The position numbers were made by a program, and so were the translations under genes. The notes below the pieces were generated by a model that had not been told where the DNA came from, did no database searches, and saw only the letters and a list, made by a program, of their open reading frames with translations. From positions 62,001 to 126,000 of the forward strand of contig NZ_CP017148.1 in NCBI RefSeq assembly GCF_001741865.1: a stretch of DNA of 64,000 bases, read 5' to 3'. Below are positions 26,679-35,648 of this stretch, piece after piece; position 1 is the stretch's first letter, and every line of letters starts with the position of its first letter. This stretch comes from Bosea vaviloviae. GTDB lineage: Bacteria; Pseudomonadota; Alphaproteobacteria; Rhizobiales; Beijerinckiaceae.

Positions 26679-27689
26679 TTATACTACGTTGATGGTGATC
26701 GCATGGGCGGCGTAACGCACCCCTTCGAGGGGTTGGCTGCGCCCGTCGTTCGCCGTGGCTCGTACGACCAGTCCGAGAGGCCCCGGCTCCGGCACACCTA
26801 TCGTCTCCTCGAAACGTCGCCAGGCGGCGCCCCGATCCGGTTCAAGTTTTGCGGGGCGCCAATTGGCACCGCCATCGACGCTGACGTCGACGCGAGACAC
26901 GCCCGACTTCGCCCACGCCCACCCAGCAACATCGAGACCATCGCCGCGACGATGGGACGATCCCGGGGCGGGTGAGGTGAAGAGCGAGCCGACGGGGATC
27001 TCCCATACCGGCTTCCGCGCCTCGGCGGGGGACTTCGCATCATTGTAGTAGATGGTCGTGAAAAGCGCATCGAGCGGCTTGTCCCGGAACTCGATCCTGT
27101 CAAGCCACTTCACCGTGTTGGTTCCATAGTAGCCGGGAACGACGAGGCGTGCAGGAAAACCATGCTCCGTGGGCAAGGCGCTGCCGTTCAGTTCGTAGGC
27201 AACCAAGGCTCCCGCCTCCAGAAGACGATCGATCGTGAGGTCCTTGCCGTAACCGTCGCACGAAGTCCCTTCGAACTCCCCGTGATCCATGCCGAACGAC
27301 CACATATGGGTCGCCCTGGGATCCAGCTCCGCTAGGTCGATCAGGGATTTCAGAGCCACGCCGGCCCACTCCACACAGGCCACCCGACGCGTGGGAACGG
27401 TCGGCTGGAGCGGATTGCCGGCGCATTGATGGACGGTCTGGACCGTCACGCGCGGCAAGCTTCGAAGCTCGGTCAGCGGGATCGAGAGTGGGCGCGAAAC
27501 CATCCCTCCGATGCCGAGCGACCACATCGACACGTCGACAGCGGGTGTTCCCATGTGGATCAGGACAAAGAGGTCGCTGGTAGCGGTGAGGCGCTCATCC
27601 ATCTGATGAGGCTCCAAGGGAAGACGACGATAGATCCCGCTCGGGCCCATATTGGGCCGAGGATTGTGAGGTGCGATCGGCGTGCTCAT
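26679..27689 (-). CDS. Sulfite oxidase-family molybdopterin enzyme
   Basis: 336 residues from ATG 27689. The Moco-binding domain occupies about residues 40-215; Cys89 in TVHQCAGN matches the molybdenum-coordinating cysteine of sulfite oxidases. The C-terminal dimerisation domain follows (VAGWAWAKSGVSRVDVSVDGGANW, typical of Mo-co dimer domains). No signal peptide or haem domain is seen, so it may be cytosolic or have lost its export signal. The natural substrate is open: sulfite is the family default. Convergent with the ABC importer and 200 bp downstream of the nitrilase on the same strand. Confidence 0.83.
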   Translation of the reverse strand: MSTPIAPHNPRPNMGPSGIYRRLPLEPHQMDERLTATSDLFVLIHMGTPAVDVSMWSLGIGGMVSRPLSIPLTELRSLPRVTVQTVHQCAGNPLQPTVPTRRVACVEWAGVALKSLIDLAELDPRATHMWSFGMDHGEFEGTSCDGYGKDLTIDRLLEAGALVAYELNGSALPTEHGFPARLVVPGYYGTNTVKWLDRIEFRDKPLDALFTTIYYNDAKSPAEARKPVWEIPVGSLFTSPAPGSSHRRGDGLDVAGWAWAKSGVSRVDVSVDGGANWRPAKLEPDRGAAWRRFEETIGVPEPGPLGLVVRATANDGRSQPLEGVRYAAHAITINVV

Positions 27690-27888
27690 GCGCGTGTCCC
27701 CTTGGGCGATCGAGCGCCCGGTTTGATGGACCGTGCCGGCCGAAACGGGCCCACGGTGTTCGTGCAAGCCGATATGTCCGCCAACCTCCTCGTCAAGGAC
27801 GGCGTCCTCATCCCGACCAGGACCTCGGTGCGAAGGGCGAAAGTTCTCCAACGCGCGTGGCTCCGGTGTCGGCGCACTTTTTTTGGGT

Positions 27889-28956
27889 TCAGGCGCCTTC
27901 CTCTTGCAAGGCAATCTCCCTGAAGTCTAGATCGCTCTGATCAGGCTGCCGCGCAGGCGCGGCGTTGCAGGCCGACTCGTCAGTGACAAAGCGCACGGGT
28001 CGCTGCCGTGTCCGTCGCACGGTGAGCTCGAACACATCGAAGCGGTTGTAGTATCCCACCACGTCGTGGAACTGCTTGGGCTCGATGCACCGGCCGATGT
28101 CGATTTCCGCGTAAGCGATACCCTCCTCGTCCTGCAGTGTGTCGCTGATCAGCTCGCCGGTCGGATCAATGATGAACGACGCACCGCGAGGCGTGGCGTC
28201 GAGCACTTCCGCGGCCTTCGGATCTCTATCGACGAGTTGGTCGCGCATCGATTTATCCATGAATCCAGCAGTGGCGATACCGAAGGCTTTGGCCTCGAAC
28301 GAATGCGCGCTGGCGCGGATGCGGTTGGCCGCGACGTTGTTGAAATTGCCGCCGTTCGCCGGCGGCCTGGTGGGCCAGATCGGCGGCCAGCTCGACACGT
28401 GAACCTGCTCGCCCTGCGCCATGAGGGTGTACCGGGCCAGCGGATTTGTGTTCTCGCCACAAATAAGCCCGCCCAGCCGACCGATGCGCGTATCGGCAAC
28501 GCGCAGACCGTCACCATCACCGGCGGCCCAGACCAGCTTTTCATAAAAGGTCGGAACGAGCTTTCGATGGTGAACCAGGATCGCGCCGTCGTCACCAATG
28601 ATCAAATTGGAATTCCACATACAGCCAACGCTGGCGGGTGAACGCTCGCTGATCCCGATCGAGACGAAGACGCCCAGTCGTCGGGCCTCGCGTCGAATCT
28701 CGGTGACCTCGGGCCCGTCGATCAGCACGGACTCCTGCGACATGCGGATGAAAAAATCGTGGTTCTCGATCGGGGCCCAGATCGCCGACCAGACCGGAAA
28801 TGCGGGAATGTAGGTTTCCGGAAAGGCTATGAACTCCGCCCCTGCCCGTGCCGCCTCCTGGATGAGCGCTATCGCCTTGCGCGTCGTCGCAGCCTTGTCG
28901 AGGAAGACGGGTGCAGCGTGGATTGCCGCAGCCTTGAAGCGTGGGAGCTGTCCCAT
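27889..28956 (-). CDS. Nitrilase (carbon-nitrogen hydrolase superfamily, true nitrilase branch)
   Basis: 355 residues, typical length. The catalytic triad is complete: E47 in FPETYIPAFPVW, K132 in HHRKLVPTF and C166 in GLICGENTNPLARY. C-G-E-N after the cysteine and the overall length fit nitrilases (R-CN to carboxylate plus ammonia) better than amidases or carbamoylases; cyanide hydratases are also related. Likely cytosolic. Shares its strand with the Moco enzyme gene and could be co-transcribed. Substrates worth considering are aliphatic or beta-cyano amino-acid nitriles, as an inference from the amino-acid setting. Confidence 0.9.
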   Translation of the reverse strand: MGQLPRFKAAAIHAAPVFLDKAATTRKAIALIQEAARAGAEFIAFPETYIPAFPVWSAIWAPIENHDFFIRMSQESVLIDGPEVTEIRREARRLGVFVSIGISERSPASVGCMWNSNLIIGDDGAILVHHRKLVPTFYEKLVWAAGDGDGLRVADTRIGRLGGLICGENTNPLARYTLMAQGEQVHVSSWPPIWPTRPPANGGNFNNVAANRIRASAHSFEAKAFGIATAGFMDKSMRDQLVDRDPKAAEVLDATPRGASFIIDPTGELISDTLQDEEGIAYAEIDIGRCIEPKQFHDVVGYYNRFDVFELTVRRTRQRPVRFVTDESACNAAPARQPDQSDLDFREIALQEEGA

Positions 28957-29455
28957 TGTGCACTCGCAGTCATGTTACGGTCCAACGACCGACGGTCGCC
29001 GTGGATTCGCGGCAAAGCGTAAAGCGGCAGCGGTGCTGTTCGGTCGATCGCTCACCCACGCTCGATGACTGCAAATATCATCGAGGCCGGTGGGCGTTGA
29101 GCGCCTATCGTTGCAAGCTCCGTTGCAACCGCGCAGGCGGCCCACATGAGCGCTGGCCCGCAGCTCTCGGCGTCTGCCTGGCACGCCGCGATGCCGACGT
29201 GCTCGTACTCGCCTGCAGGGGGCGGCTTCTCGACAGCACCCGGTCGGCCGCCTTGGTTCAAGCCTGGCCAAGTCAAGCTAGCCCGAGTTCCTGATGAACA
29301 AGAGGCCAAGCTGGTCAACGACGCGATCGAAGAGCGAATCGGGGATTACCCGATCGCGCGTCTCGACGTCTACTACATCGCCGACTTGTCACTGGGCCAC
29401 GGCGAAGTGTTTCGACCATCTGAGCGACAAGGTCCCCGGCTAGATACTCGTCGGA
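28957..29455. other. Intergenic region, no gene recognised
   Basis: 500 bp between the nitrilase start and the aldolase stop. A plus-strand frame from 29146 contains a protein-like stretch around 29280-29430 (KLVNDAIEERIGDYPIARLDVYY), but no family is recognised, and the frame continues antisense into the aldolase gene. It may be a relic. Confidence 0.4.
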
Positions 29456-30268
29456 TCAATCGCGATAGGCCGGCTCCTCGACATCGAGCTGGCGGCGGAT
29501 CGAGGCGAGATGAAGCCGCGCAGACTCCGGATCGCCCTCGCGCATCTGGCGGGCTGCGGCCTCGGCGATCTCTCGCTTCACCGGCAGCACTGTGCGTCCG
29601 GTCGCGAGCGCGATGGCCTGCACCTGGCAGGCGCGCTCGAGATAATAGAGGTCGTCCCAGGCCTCTGCGACGTTTGGCGCCAGCACCATGACGCCGTGGC
29701 TCTTCATGAAGACGATGTCGGCATCGCCGACCGCGGCGGCGATGCGGTCACCCTCGCTTTCGTCGAGGGCAAGGCCGTTATAGTCGCGGTCGAATGCCGT
29801 GCGGCCATAGAACTTCAGCGCCGTCTGCCCGGCGAAGATCAGGGGCTCGCCCTCGGTCATCGAGAGCGCCGTCGCGTAGGGCATATGCGTGTGGAAGGCG
29901 ACCTTCGCGCGCGGCAGGTTCTTGTGGACGCGCGCATGGATGTAGAAGGCGGTCGCCTCGGGTTGCCCCTCGCCGGCGACGACATTGCCATGGAAGTCAC
30001 AGATCAGCAGGTGCGACGCCGTCAGCTCGCGGAAGGCCCAGCCATAGGGGTTGACGAGGAAGAGGTCGTCATAGCCCGGGACGAGGGCCGAGAAATGGTT
30101 GCAGATGCCTTCCTCGAAGCCATAGCGCGCTGCCATGCGGAATGTCGCGGCAAGCTCGCGGCGCGCTTCCCAGACGATGGCTGCGTCGAGATCCGGCTGG
30201 TTCGGGCCGGGGGCATGGGCAGGGCTTGCGGCAACTGCCTTGAGGGAATGGGCCATCGCAATCTCCAA
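29456..30268 (-). CDS. Class II aldolase/adducin-family protein
   Basis: 270 residues. The zinc-site histidines are visible in AFHTHMPYATAL and in the later KSHGVMVLAP; the acidic residue EEGICNHFSALVPG is in the usual place near the N-terminus. The family includes L-fuculose-phosphate and related aldolases, but many members act on other small hydroxy- or keto-acids or have no known activity. ATG 30268 or the internal ATG four codons later could be the start. Very GC-rich codon use, matching the M20 gene 29 bp upstream, with which it is probably co-transcribed. Confidence 0.88.
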   Translation of the reverse strand: MEIAMAHSLKAVAASPAHAPGPNQPDLDAAIVWEARRELAATFRMAARYGFEEGICNHFSALVPGYDDLFLVNPYGWAFRELTASHLLICDFHGNVVAGEGQPEATAFYIHARVHKNLPRAKVAFHTHMPYATALSMTEGEPLIFAGQTALKFYGRTAFDRDYNGLALDESEGDRIAAAVGDADIVFMKSHGVMVLAPNVAEAWDDLYYLERACQVQAIALATGRTVLPVKREIAEAAARQMREGDPESARLHLASIRRQLDVEEPAYRD

Positions 30269-30297
30269 TCGAAGCGTGAACGCAGTGAAAGCAAAGC

Positions 30298-31458
30298 TCA
30301 GGCCGCGGGCAAGCGCCGGCGCGCGATCCCGGCATGGAAGCGCATGCCGTGGATTAGCCCGGCATCGTCGAAGTCGTAGCGCGGATTGTGCAGCGGCGCG
30401 CTGTCGCCATTACCGAGGAAGGCGAAGCAGCCGGGCACATGGTCGAGGAAGCGGGCGAAATCCTCCGACCCGGTGAAAGGGGCCGAGACGATGGAGACAT
30501 TGTCCAGCCCGAGCGCCTCACGCGCGACGGCCAAGGCCTCGTCGGTAAGCGCCGCGTCGTTCACGAGCGGCACGAATTCGCGGGTATAAGTGACGGCATG
30601 CTGCAGATTATAGGCGCGCGCGATGCCCTCCGTGATGATCCGCATCTGCTGCTCGATCTCGGCACTGACCTCGGGCGTGAAGCTGCGGGCGTCGCCAAGG
30701 ATCCGGGCCTGGCCGGGCAGGGCGTTACGGGTGCCGTCCGTTATCAGCTCGGTCACCGAGACGACCGCAATGTCGGACGGGCTTAGGCGCCTAGCGACGA
30801 TGGTCTGCAGGCTCGTGACCAGCGCGCAGGCGGCGACGAGCGCCTCCTTGCCCCAGTGCGGGCGGGCGGCGTGTCCCCCGATACCCGTCAATACGATCTC
30901 AAAATTGTCTTCCGCCGACATGATTGCGCCGGGTCTGGTCTGGAAACGGCCGATGGCGAGCCCCGGCGCGTTGTGCAGCCCATAGATCTCCTCGAACGGA
31001 AACCGCTCCATCAAGCCGTCGTCGAGCATGGCGAGCGCGCCGCGCCCCCATTCCTCCGCGGGCTGGAAGATGAAGCGCACCGTGCCGTCGAAGCCGGCAT
31101 CCGCAGCCAGCAGTTTCGCCGCCCCGAGCAGCATCGCCGTATGGCCATCATGGCCGCAGGCGTGCATTACGCCGGGATTCCGGGATCGATAGGATGCCTC
31201 GCCTTGTTCCGGGATACGCAGCGCATCCATGTCGGCCCGGAGCGCGATCGCACGATTGCCGTTGCCGCGCTTCAGCGTGCCCACGATGCCGGTGCCGCCG
31301 ACACCTTCTACCACCTCGTCGAGGCCGAACTCGCGCAGCTTGGCCGCGACGAAGGCGCTGGTGCGCGTCTCCTCGAAGCCGAATTCGGGATGGGCGTGGA
31401 GATCGCGCCGCCAAGCGGTTATCTCCGCCACCAGCGCGTCAGGGTCCAGCATCGTCAT
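30298..31458 (-). CDS. M20 family amidohydrolase (hippurate/IAA-amino acid hydrolase type)
   Basis: 386 residues from ATG 31458, with GGAG 8 bases upstream. Metal and catalytic motifs are all present: RADMDAL, MHACGHDGHTAMLLGAA, FQPAEEWGRGALAM, a dimerisation domain with GIGGHAARPHWGKEA, and C-terminal TGSEDFARFLDHVPGCFAFLGNG. These enzymes remove the acyl group from N-acyl amino acids. Closely similar to the M20 at 48945 and to the gutted copy at 20434, but without an adjacent Lrp gene. Codon use is distinctly more GC-rich than in those two. Confidence 0.93.
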   Translation of the reverse strand: MTMLDPDALVAEITAWRRDLHAHPEFGFEETRTSAFVAAKLREFGLDEVVEGVGGTGIVGTLKRGNGNRAIALRADMDALRIPEQGEASYRSRNPGVMHACGHDGHTAMLLGAAKLLAADAGFDGTVRFIFQPAEEWGRGALAMLDDGLMERFPFEEIYGLHNAPGLAIGRFQTRPGAIMSAEDNFEIVLTGIGGHAARPHWGKEALVAACALVTSLQTIVARRLSPSDIAVVSVTELITDGTRNALPGQARILGDARSFTPEVSAEIEQQMRIITEGIARAYNLQHAVTYTREFVPLVNDAALTDEALAVAREALGLDNVSIVSAPFTGSEDFARFLDHVPGCFAFLGNGDSAPLHNPRYDFDDAGLIHGMRFHAGIARRRLPAA

Positions 31459-32014
31459 GGCACAATCTCCATCCTGCGTTGCAACGTTCATAGGCTGTGG
31501 CTCGCGAAGGACGCCGGCAGAACGCGTCATGCCAGTCGGCGGGCCGCGGCGCCCGCCGGGGGATAGCTGGCATACCACGGCATTGGAGCCAGCTGACCGA
31601 ACTGGCGAACGGCGTCCGCGTCCGCGTCTCCAGACGGGCCGGATAAAGCGGCAATCGAGGTCGAGCATACGAAGCCGTTTGGAGTGCAACACCGGGAGAA
31701 TATTGGGACTGAGGTGAGAAAGGCACTCCATTTGCCAGGCCGTTTTGCAAGTTTGTATCGTGGTGCGCCCTTGGCCTCACCGATGGCATTCGTTAGATTA
31801 TTCGATCAGGTGATCCTTGCCATTCTGTATGCAGCCCGCAAAACCGAGCTTCTGACGGGGGTGCTCTTGATCGAATGACGCCGTAACCTACTCACCGGCG
31901 GAGACAGGTTCGGCCCTCATTTGCAAAATCGGAGTCCTCCGATGTCGCCGGGGCGCTTCCCAAGTTGGCCGAGCCACCGGCGGCTGGGTGCTGTCTTCCC
32001 GTCGCATCTACTTC
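31459..32014. other. Intergenic region, nothing recognised
   Basis: About 550 bp upstream of the M20 gene. Contains a GTTGCAAC palindrome at 31478-31485 that resembles half of the two-part operator, but the second half is absent. No gene is supported. Confidence 0.45.
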
Positions 32015-32685
32015 TCAGGCGTCCTCGGCAATCTGGTCCTCGAAGCGGGTGGCTTGAGTGAGCGAGTCGAGAACCAGCTCCTTCCAAAGCTGCGTGAGAC
32101 CGCTCTCGACTGACTGCCGCGCGCTGTTGAGGCTAGGCTCGTCGTCGAACCAGCCTTGCACTTCCCCCGCGATGTCGTCGCGGTAGCCGCTGCCCTGCCC
32201 CCATCGGCGGACGCATCCGACCCACAGGTCGTTGGCCGCGTCGAGGTGTGGCTTGAACGCGGCGCGACCGAGGGCGAGGGCCTGGGAAAGATACTCCTGC
32301 TCCCACCCCTTCACGTCCTCACGCAGCGAGGACAAAAGCTGCGACACGTCTGACAGATGCCGAAGCGCGATTCGAGATCTTCGATCATCTCCTCCACGCC
32401 CGCGAAGGATTTTGCGCTTCGTGCCGCTGCGTCCGCCCGAACGCCGACACCGAGCAGATGGTGCATCGAAAAATTCGGCCATGCGCCACGCCGCGACATC
32501 GAGGCGGCGATCGAACTGGCTGCACTGACCCGAAGCTGCTCCACCAAATTTCTATGGGCTGGCCGGACCAGGACGGGCAGAGTGCCGTTGCGGGAGACGA
32601 ACCGATCTACGACCGCGGCGATTTCCTTGCGCCTCCACCGAGGCGCGGCGTGGGAATCCGCGATGATCGTCCGGGCGATGCTCAA
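32015..32685 (-). pseudogene. Frameshifted gene of unknown function
   Basis: Two minus-strand frames join into one protein-like sequence. The first (32685 down to about 32345) contains VDRFVSRNGTLPVLVRP and SFAGVEEMIEDLESRFG. The second (to 32015) contains LSDVSQLLSSLREDVKGW, EQEYLSQALALGRAAFK and SVESGLTQLWKELVLDSL. The switch lies near 32345, within a single indel. Helical, charged and leucine-rich; no domain is recognised. A start is uncertain (TTG at 32685, with a stop codon about 30 bases upstream). Confidence 0.5.
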
Positions 32686-32923
32686 GCGGGACCAGAAGCG
32701 CTTTTCAAAAATCTATCGACCGCTCGCCTGCCTGTTCACCACACGCCACATCGAGGTTTGCTCCGGCATCGGAGCGCCCACCTTTCGCCATCGATGGAGA
32801 AACGCTCTCGTGGAGCTGATCGCCTACCGCAAGCCGCTGGTGGGCCTGAAGCGAGCCGTCAGCGCCCTGGGCGACCGCCGTAGCACGACTTCCGCCGCGC
32901 TGAGCCTTGGAGGCAACTTTCCG

Positions 32924-33112
32924 ATGACGTCGAACATCAAGCGGGTCCATGCGAACGCGCAGTACGCCCACGACGAATTACTGAACCTCATCCGCCGGGC
33001 GGACCATTCGTCCTACGAAGCCCGAGGCGACGGGCTACTGACCGAGGAGCAACTCGCCCTATTCCTGCACATCGTCGCCGAGCACACTGCATTGGCGACG
33101 CGTCTGGCCTGA
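32924..33112 (+). CDS. Small hypothetical protein
   Basis: 62 residues from ATG 32924, with a strong GGAGG 10 bases upstream. The sequence HANAQYAHDELLNLIRRAD and LLTEEQLALFLHIVAEHTALATRLA is amphipathic and helical. No family is recognised. The frame is open further upstream, but that part overlaps the antisense pseudogene and looks non-coding. Confidence 0.5.
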   Translation: MTSNIKRVHANAQYAHDELLNLIRRADHSSYEARGDGLLTEEQLALFLHIVAEHTALATRLA

Positions 33113-33210
33113 GCTCCACGGGCGCCGGCAAGCAGGTCGTCGCCACCTCCAAGACCGCCAGGCAGGACGTCGCGGCGGCGAGACCGCGACAGCCTAACTG
33201 CAGGCGCTCG

Positions 33211-34110
33211 TCACAACACCCCGGTCGACATGTCCAATGAGATTTGCCGCTTCAGGAACCGAACCACGGTCTTGATCCTTCCAGAGTACTGCAGGTCCTG
33301 GTGAACATTCAACCAGATCTCGCGCTCGGCCCGCAGGCTTTCCTGGAACAGTGGGCGCAAATTCGGAGAGGTCAACGCCGCAAACCTGGGCAATACGACG
33401 AGACCCAAGCCGGCCGAAGCCGCGTGCATTTGCGCTATCATGCTATTTGACGAAAACGAGTAATTCGACAGACCAATCAGGTCGCGATGCCATCGAACAG
33501 CATCGACCACAATCAAGTCGTCGATATATCCGACGAATTTATGGTTGGCCAAATCACATTCCGCCTGCGGCCGACCGAAGCGCTCGAAATAAACATCGGA
33601 GCCATACGCATGAATGGCAAACGATCCCAATTTTTCCGAGACGAGACCTTGGCCTGGAGGCTTGAAGAAGCTCAGAAACAGGTCCGCTTCTCTGCGGTTC
33701 ACGTGTATCACCTGAGGCGACGTGACCAGTTCCAGCCGAAGGTCGCGAGCCTCGGCATCCAAAGCCAGCAATCGCGGTGCTAGATAGAGGGACGCGATAC
33801 CTTCCATGGTGGCCAGACGGACCACTCCGGACGCGACCTCCGGAGCGACATCGGCCCTTATGCCGATTACGGCACTTTCGATGGTTTCGGCATGGCGAAG
33901 GACTCTCTCCCCGCTATCGGTCAGTCGGAAGCCGGTCCTGGTGCGCTCGAAGACGCTCAGTCCAAGACTGCTCTCCAAGTGTGCGATACGTCGGCTGACA
34001 GTGGAATGGTCGATGCGCAGACGCTTCGCGCTTTGCGCCAAGCTCCCTGTCCTCGCAACATCCAGAAAGACACGCAAATCATCCCAGTCCAGGTTGTCAA
34101 TTGCGCTCAT
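33211..34110 (-). CDS. LysR-family transcriptional regulator
   Basis: 299 residues, normal length. N-terminal winged helix-turn-helix DDLRVFLDVARTGSLAQSAKRLRIDHSTVSRRIAHLE, then the substrate-binding-like effector domain (GVVRLATMEGIASLYLAPRL, GLGLVVLPRFAALTSPNLRP). The start at 34110 fits the family. Divergent from a run of relics (34181 onward) that includes an aldehyde dehydrogenase fragment, so its original target gene has probably been lost. Confidence 0.92.
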   Translation of the reverse strand: MSAIDNLDWDDLRVFLDVARTGSLAQSAKRLRIDHSTVSRRIAHLESSLGLSVFERTRTGFRLTDSGERVLRHAETIESAVIGIRADVAPEVASGVVRLATMEGIASLYLAPRLLALDAEARDLRLELVTSPQVIHVNRREADLFLSFFKPPGQGLVSEKLGSFAIHAYGSDVYFERFGRPQAECDLANHKFVGYIDDLIVVDAVRWHRDLIGLSNYSFSSNSMIAQMHAASAGLGLVVLPRFAALTSPNLRPLFQESLRAEREIWLNVHQDLQYSGRIKTVVRFLKRQISLDMSTGVL

Positions 34111-34223
34111 CGGCCTTGGGGTTTCGGATCTGTTTCATGCGAGGTTGCTCAACGATTGACTGAATTGATCTGACTGGGCAATGGTCTGCCTGGAACGGAA
34201 TGAGAATATTCTGTTTGACGACG

Positions 34224-34450
34224 ATCTGCCGGGCCTATCGCCTGAAGCTGTATCAAATGAAGGATCAGCGGATTGCATTGCCCGGCACGTCGGGCCTCGC
34301 TGGTTTTGGAACCATCTGCTGGCCGTGCAGCAGGCTCGGTACGAGGCCGAGGGCCGCTTCATCTTCTTCCATGAAATATCGAAGCTCCTGCCGGGGCTGA
34401 AGAAGGATGTCCCCTGGCTTTTCGAGGCGCCAAGCGATGCGCTGGTACGG
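34224..34450 (+). pseudogene. Relic of an IS605-type TnpB gene
   Basis: AYRLKLY at about 34230 in one frame, then FWNHLLAVQQARYEAEGRFIFFHE and ISKLLPGLKKDVPWLFEAPSDAL at about 34300-34440 in another. These are the N-terminal landmarks of TnpB/OrfB of the IS200/IS605 family (the RNA-guided nuclease ancestor of Cas12). No RuvC region remains, and at least one frameshift is present. Confidence 0.7.
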
Positions 34451-34454
34451 GTCT

Positions 34455-34610
34455 GCAGCGAACGAAACCGACTACGGCATTCACTCTGTCATCTTCACCT
34501 CAAATCTGCAGGCCGCACTGTCCGCTGTGGACGGGATCGAGGCTGCCGTCGTCATGATCAACGATTCGACCGATTATCGGCTGAATGCCATGCCCTTCGG
34601 CAGTCAATGA
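34455..34610 (+). pseudogene. C-terminal relic of an aldehyde dehydrogenase
   Basis: In the frame ending TGA at 34608-34610, the translation ANETDYGIHSVIFTSNLQA then VVMINDSTDYRLNAMPFGS matches the C-terminal signature of NAD(P)-dependent aldehyde dehydrogenases (N-D-T-x-Y-G-L, ... INDS, MPFGG). About 50 residues remain, joined to the TnpB relic on the left and to the IS3 fragment on the right. Confidence 0.78.
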
Positions 34611-34613
34611 CGT

Positions 34614-35016
34614 TCGTCCTGACGCTGGAGCGGATCTGCGGCGGACTGGGTTATCCGAGAAGCATCCGTGTCGACCAGGGCTCGGAGTTCGTCAGCCGGG
34701 ACCTCGATCTCTGGGCCTATCAGAAGGGCGTCGTGCTCGACTTTCCCCGGCCAGGCAAGCCGACCGACAACAGCTTCATCGAGTCCTTCAACGGCAAGGT
34801 CCGGGCCGAGTGCCTGAACACGCACGGGTTCATGAGCCTTGACGACGCCCGGGCAAAAATGGAGGCTTGGCGTAGAGACTACAACGAGGTCCGGCCACAC
34901 AGCGCCATCGGCAACAAGCCGCCGATATCGCTGATGAACGGCTCTCCGGCGCCCCCGCCTGCATGAGCCCTAACCCCGGAAAATTCCAGCTCGCGCTGGC
35001 CCAAAATCGGGGAGCA
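34614..35016 (+). mobile_element. IS3-family element, 3' fragment (copy A)
   Basis: Contains the last third of an IS3-type orfB (VLTLERICGGLGYPRSIRVD, QGSEFVSRDLDLW, NSFIESFNGKVRAECLNTH, ending at 34966) and about 50 bp of right end. The sequence is nearly identical to copy B, and both share the right end up to GGGGAGCA (35016 here, 36977 in copy B), after which they diverge. The left two thirds of the element are missing. Confidence 0.8.
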
Positions 35017-35394
35017 GTTCAGTGCCCAGGCGCCGGGTCAAGGCAAAACTGCGCGAGGACCGTCGTCCGGCGACGCGGACGAACGAAACCTGGGCGATGG
35101 ATTTTGTCCACGAGCAGCTCGCGACGGGCCGCAAGATCAGGGTCCTGACAGTGGTCGACATCTTCTCCCGGTTCTCGCCGACCGTCGATCCGCGGTTCAG
35201 TTATCGCGGCGAGGACGTCGTCCTGACGCTGGAGCGGATCTGCGGCGGACTGGGTTATCCGAGAAGCATCCGTGTCGATCAGGGCTCGGAGTTCGTCAGC
35301 CGGGACCTCGATCTCTGGGCCTATCAGAAGGGCGTCGTGCTCGACTTTTCCCGGCCAGGCAAGCCGACCGACAACAGCTTCATCGAGTCCTTCA

Positions 35395-35648
35395 TGTATG
35401 GACGGCCCCTGCGTTGCAAGGTTCGAGATGAGGGGCGTGCAACGCGCGGGTCGGGTGCGTTCATGTATGCGGCCTGTTCGTGCGGCCCATTTTCATGACC
35501 GCTGGCCCTGATGGAGTTCGCGGATCGACGCCTCATCAACGGGTCGCGCTCTTGGCGCCCAAAGCTCTGCGGGCTGTGTCGATCCCCGGTCCGACCGGTC
35601 GTGCCATCACCTCACTTTCGCCCTCGCAACAGGTGTGCCCGCCTGCGG
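35395..35648 (-). ncRNA. Candidate bridge (seeker) RNA region of the IS1111-like element
   Basis: The long noncoding end downstream of the transposase is where IS1111-group elements are known to encode their guide RNA. It contains perfect hairpin arms such as GCGTTGCA (35411-35418) with TGCAACGC (35438-35445). ATCAACGG at 35535-35542 equals the right target junction (36748-36755), and TGATGGA at 35509-35515 is the complement of the left flank TCCTTCA (35388-35394) at 6 of 7 positions. That pairing pattern is what a target-binding loop would show. Transcript limits are unknown. Confidence 0.4.
35399..35412 (+). repeat. IS1111-like subterminal inverted repeat, left
   Basis: TGGACGGCCCCTGC, exact inverse of 36730-36743. 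Confidence 0.85.

Noticed and set aside
31478..31505. GTTGCAAC upstream of the M20 gene at 30298 as a fifth copy of the two-part operator
   Set aside because: Only the first half-site resembles the consensus; the second half at the required spacing does not match.
32357..32923. N-terminal extension of the small gene at 32924
   Set aside because: Antisense to a more protein-like frameshifted gene; the internal ATG at 32924 has the only good ribosome-binding site.
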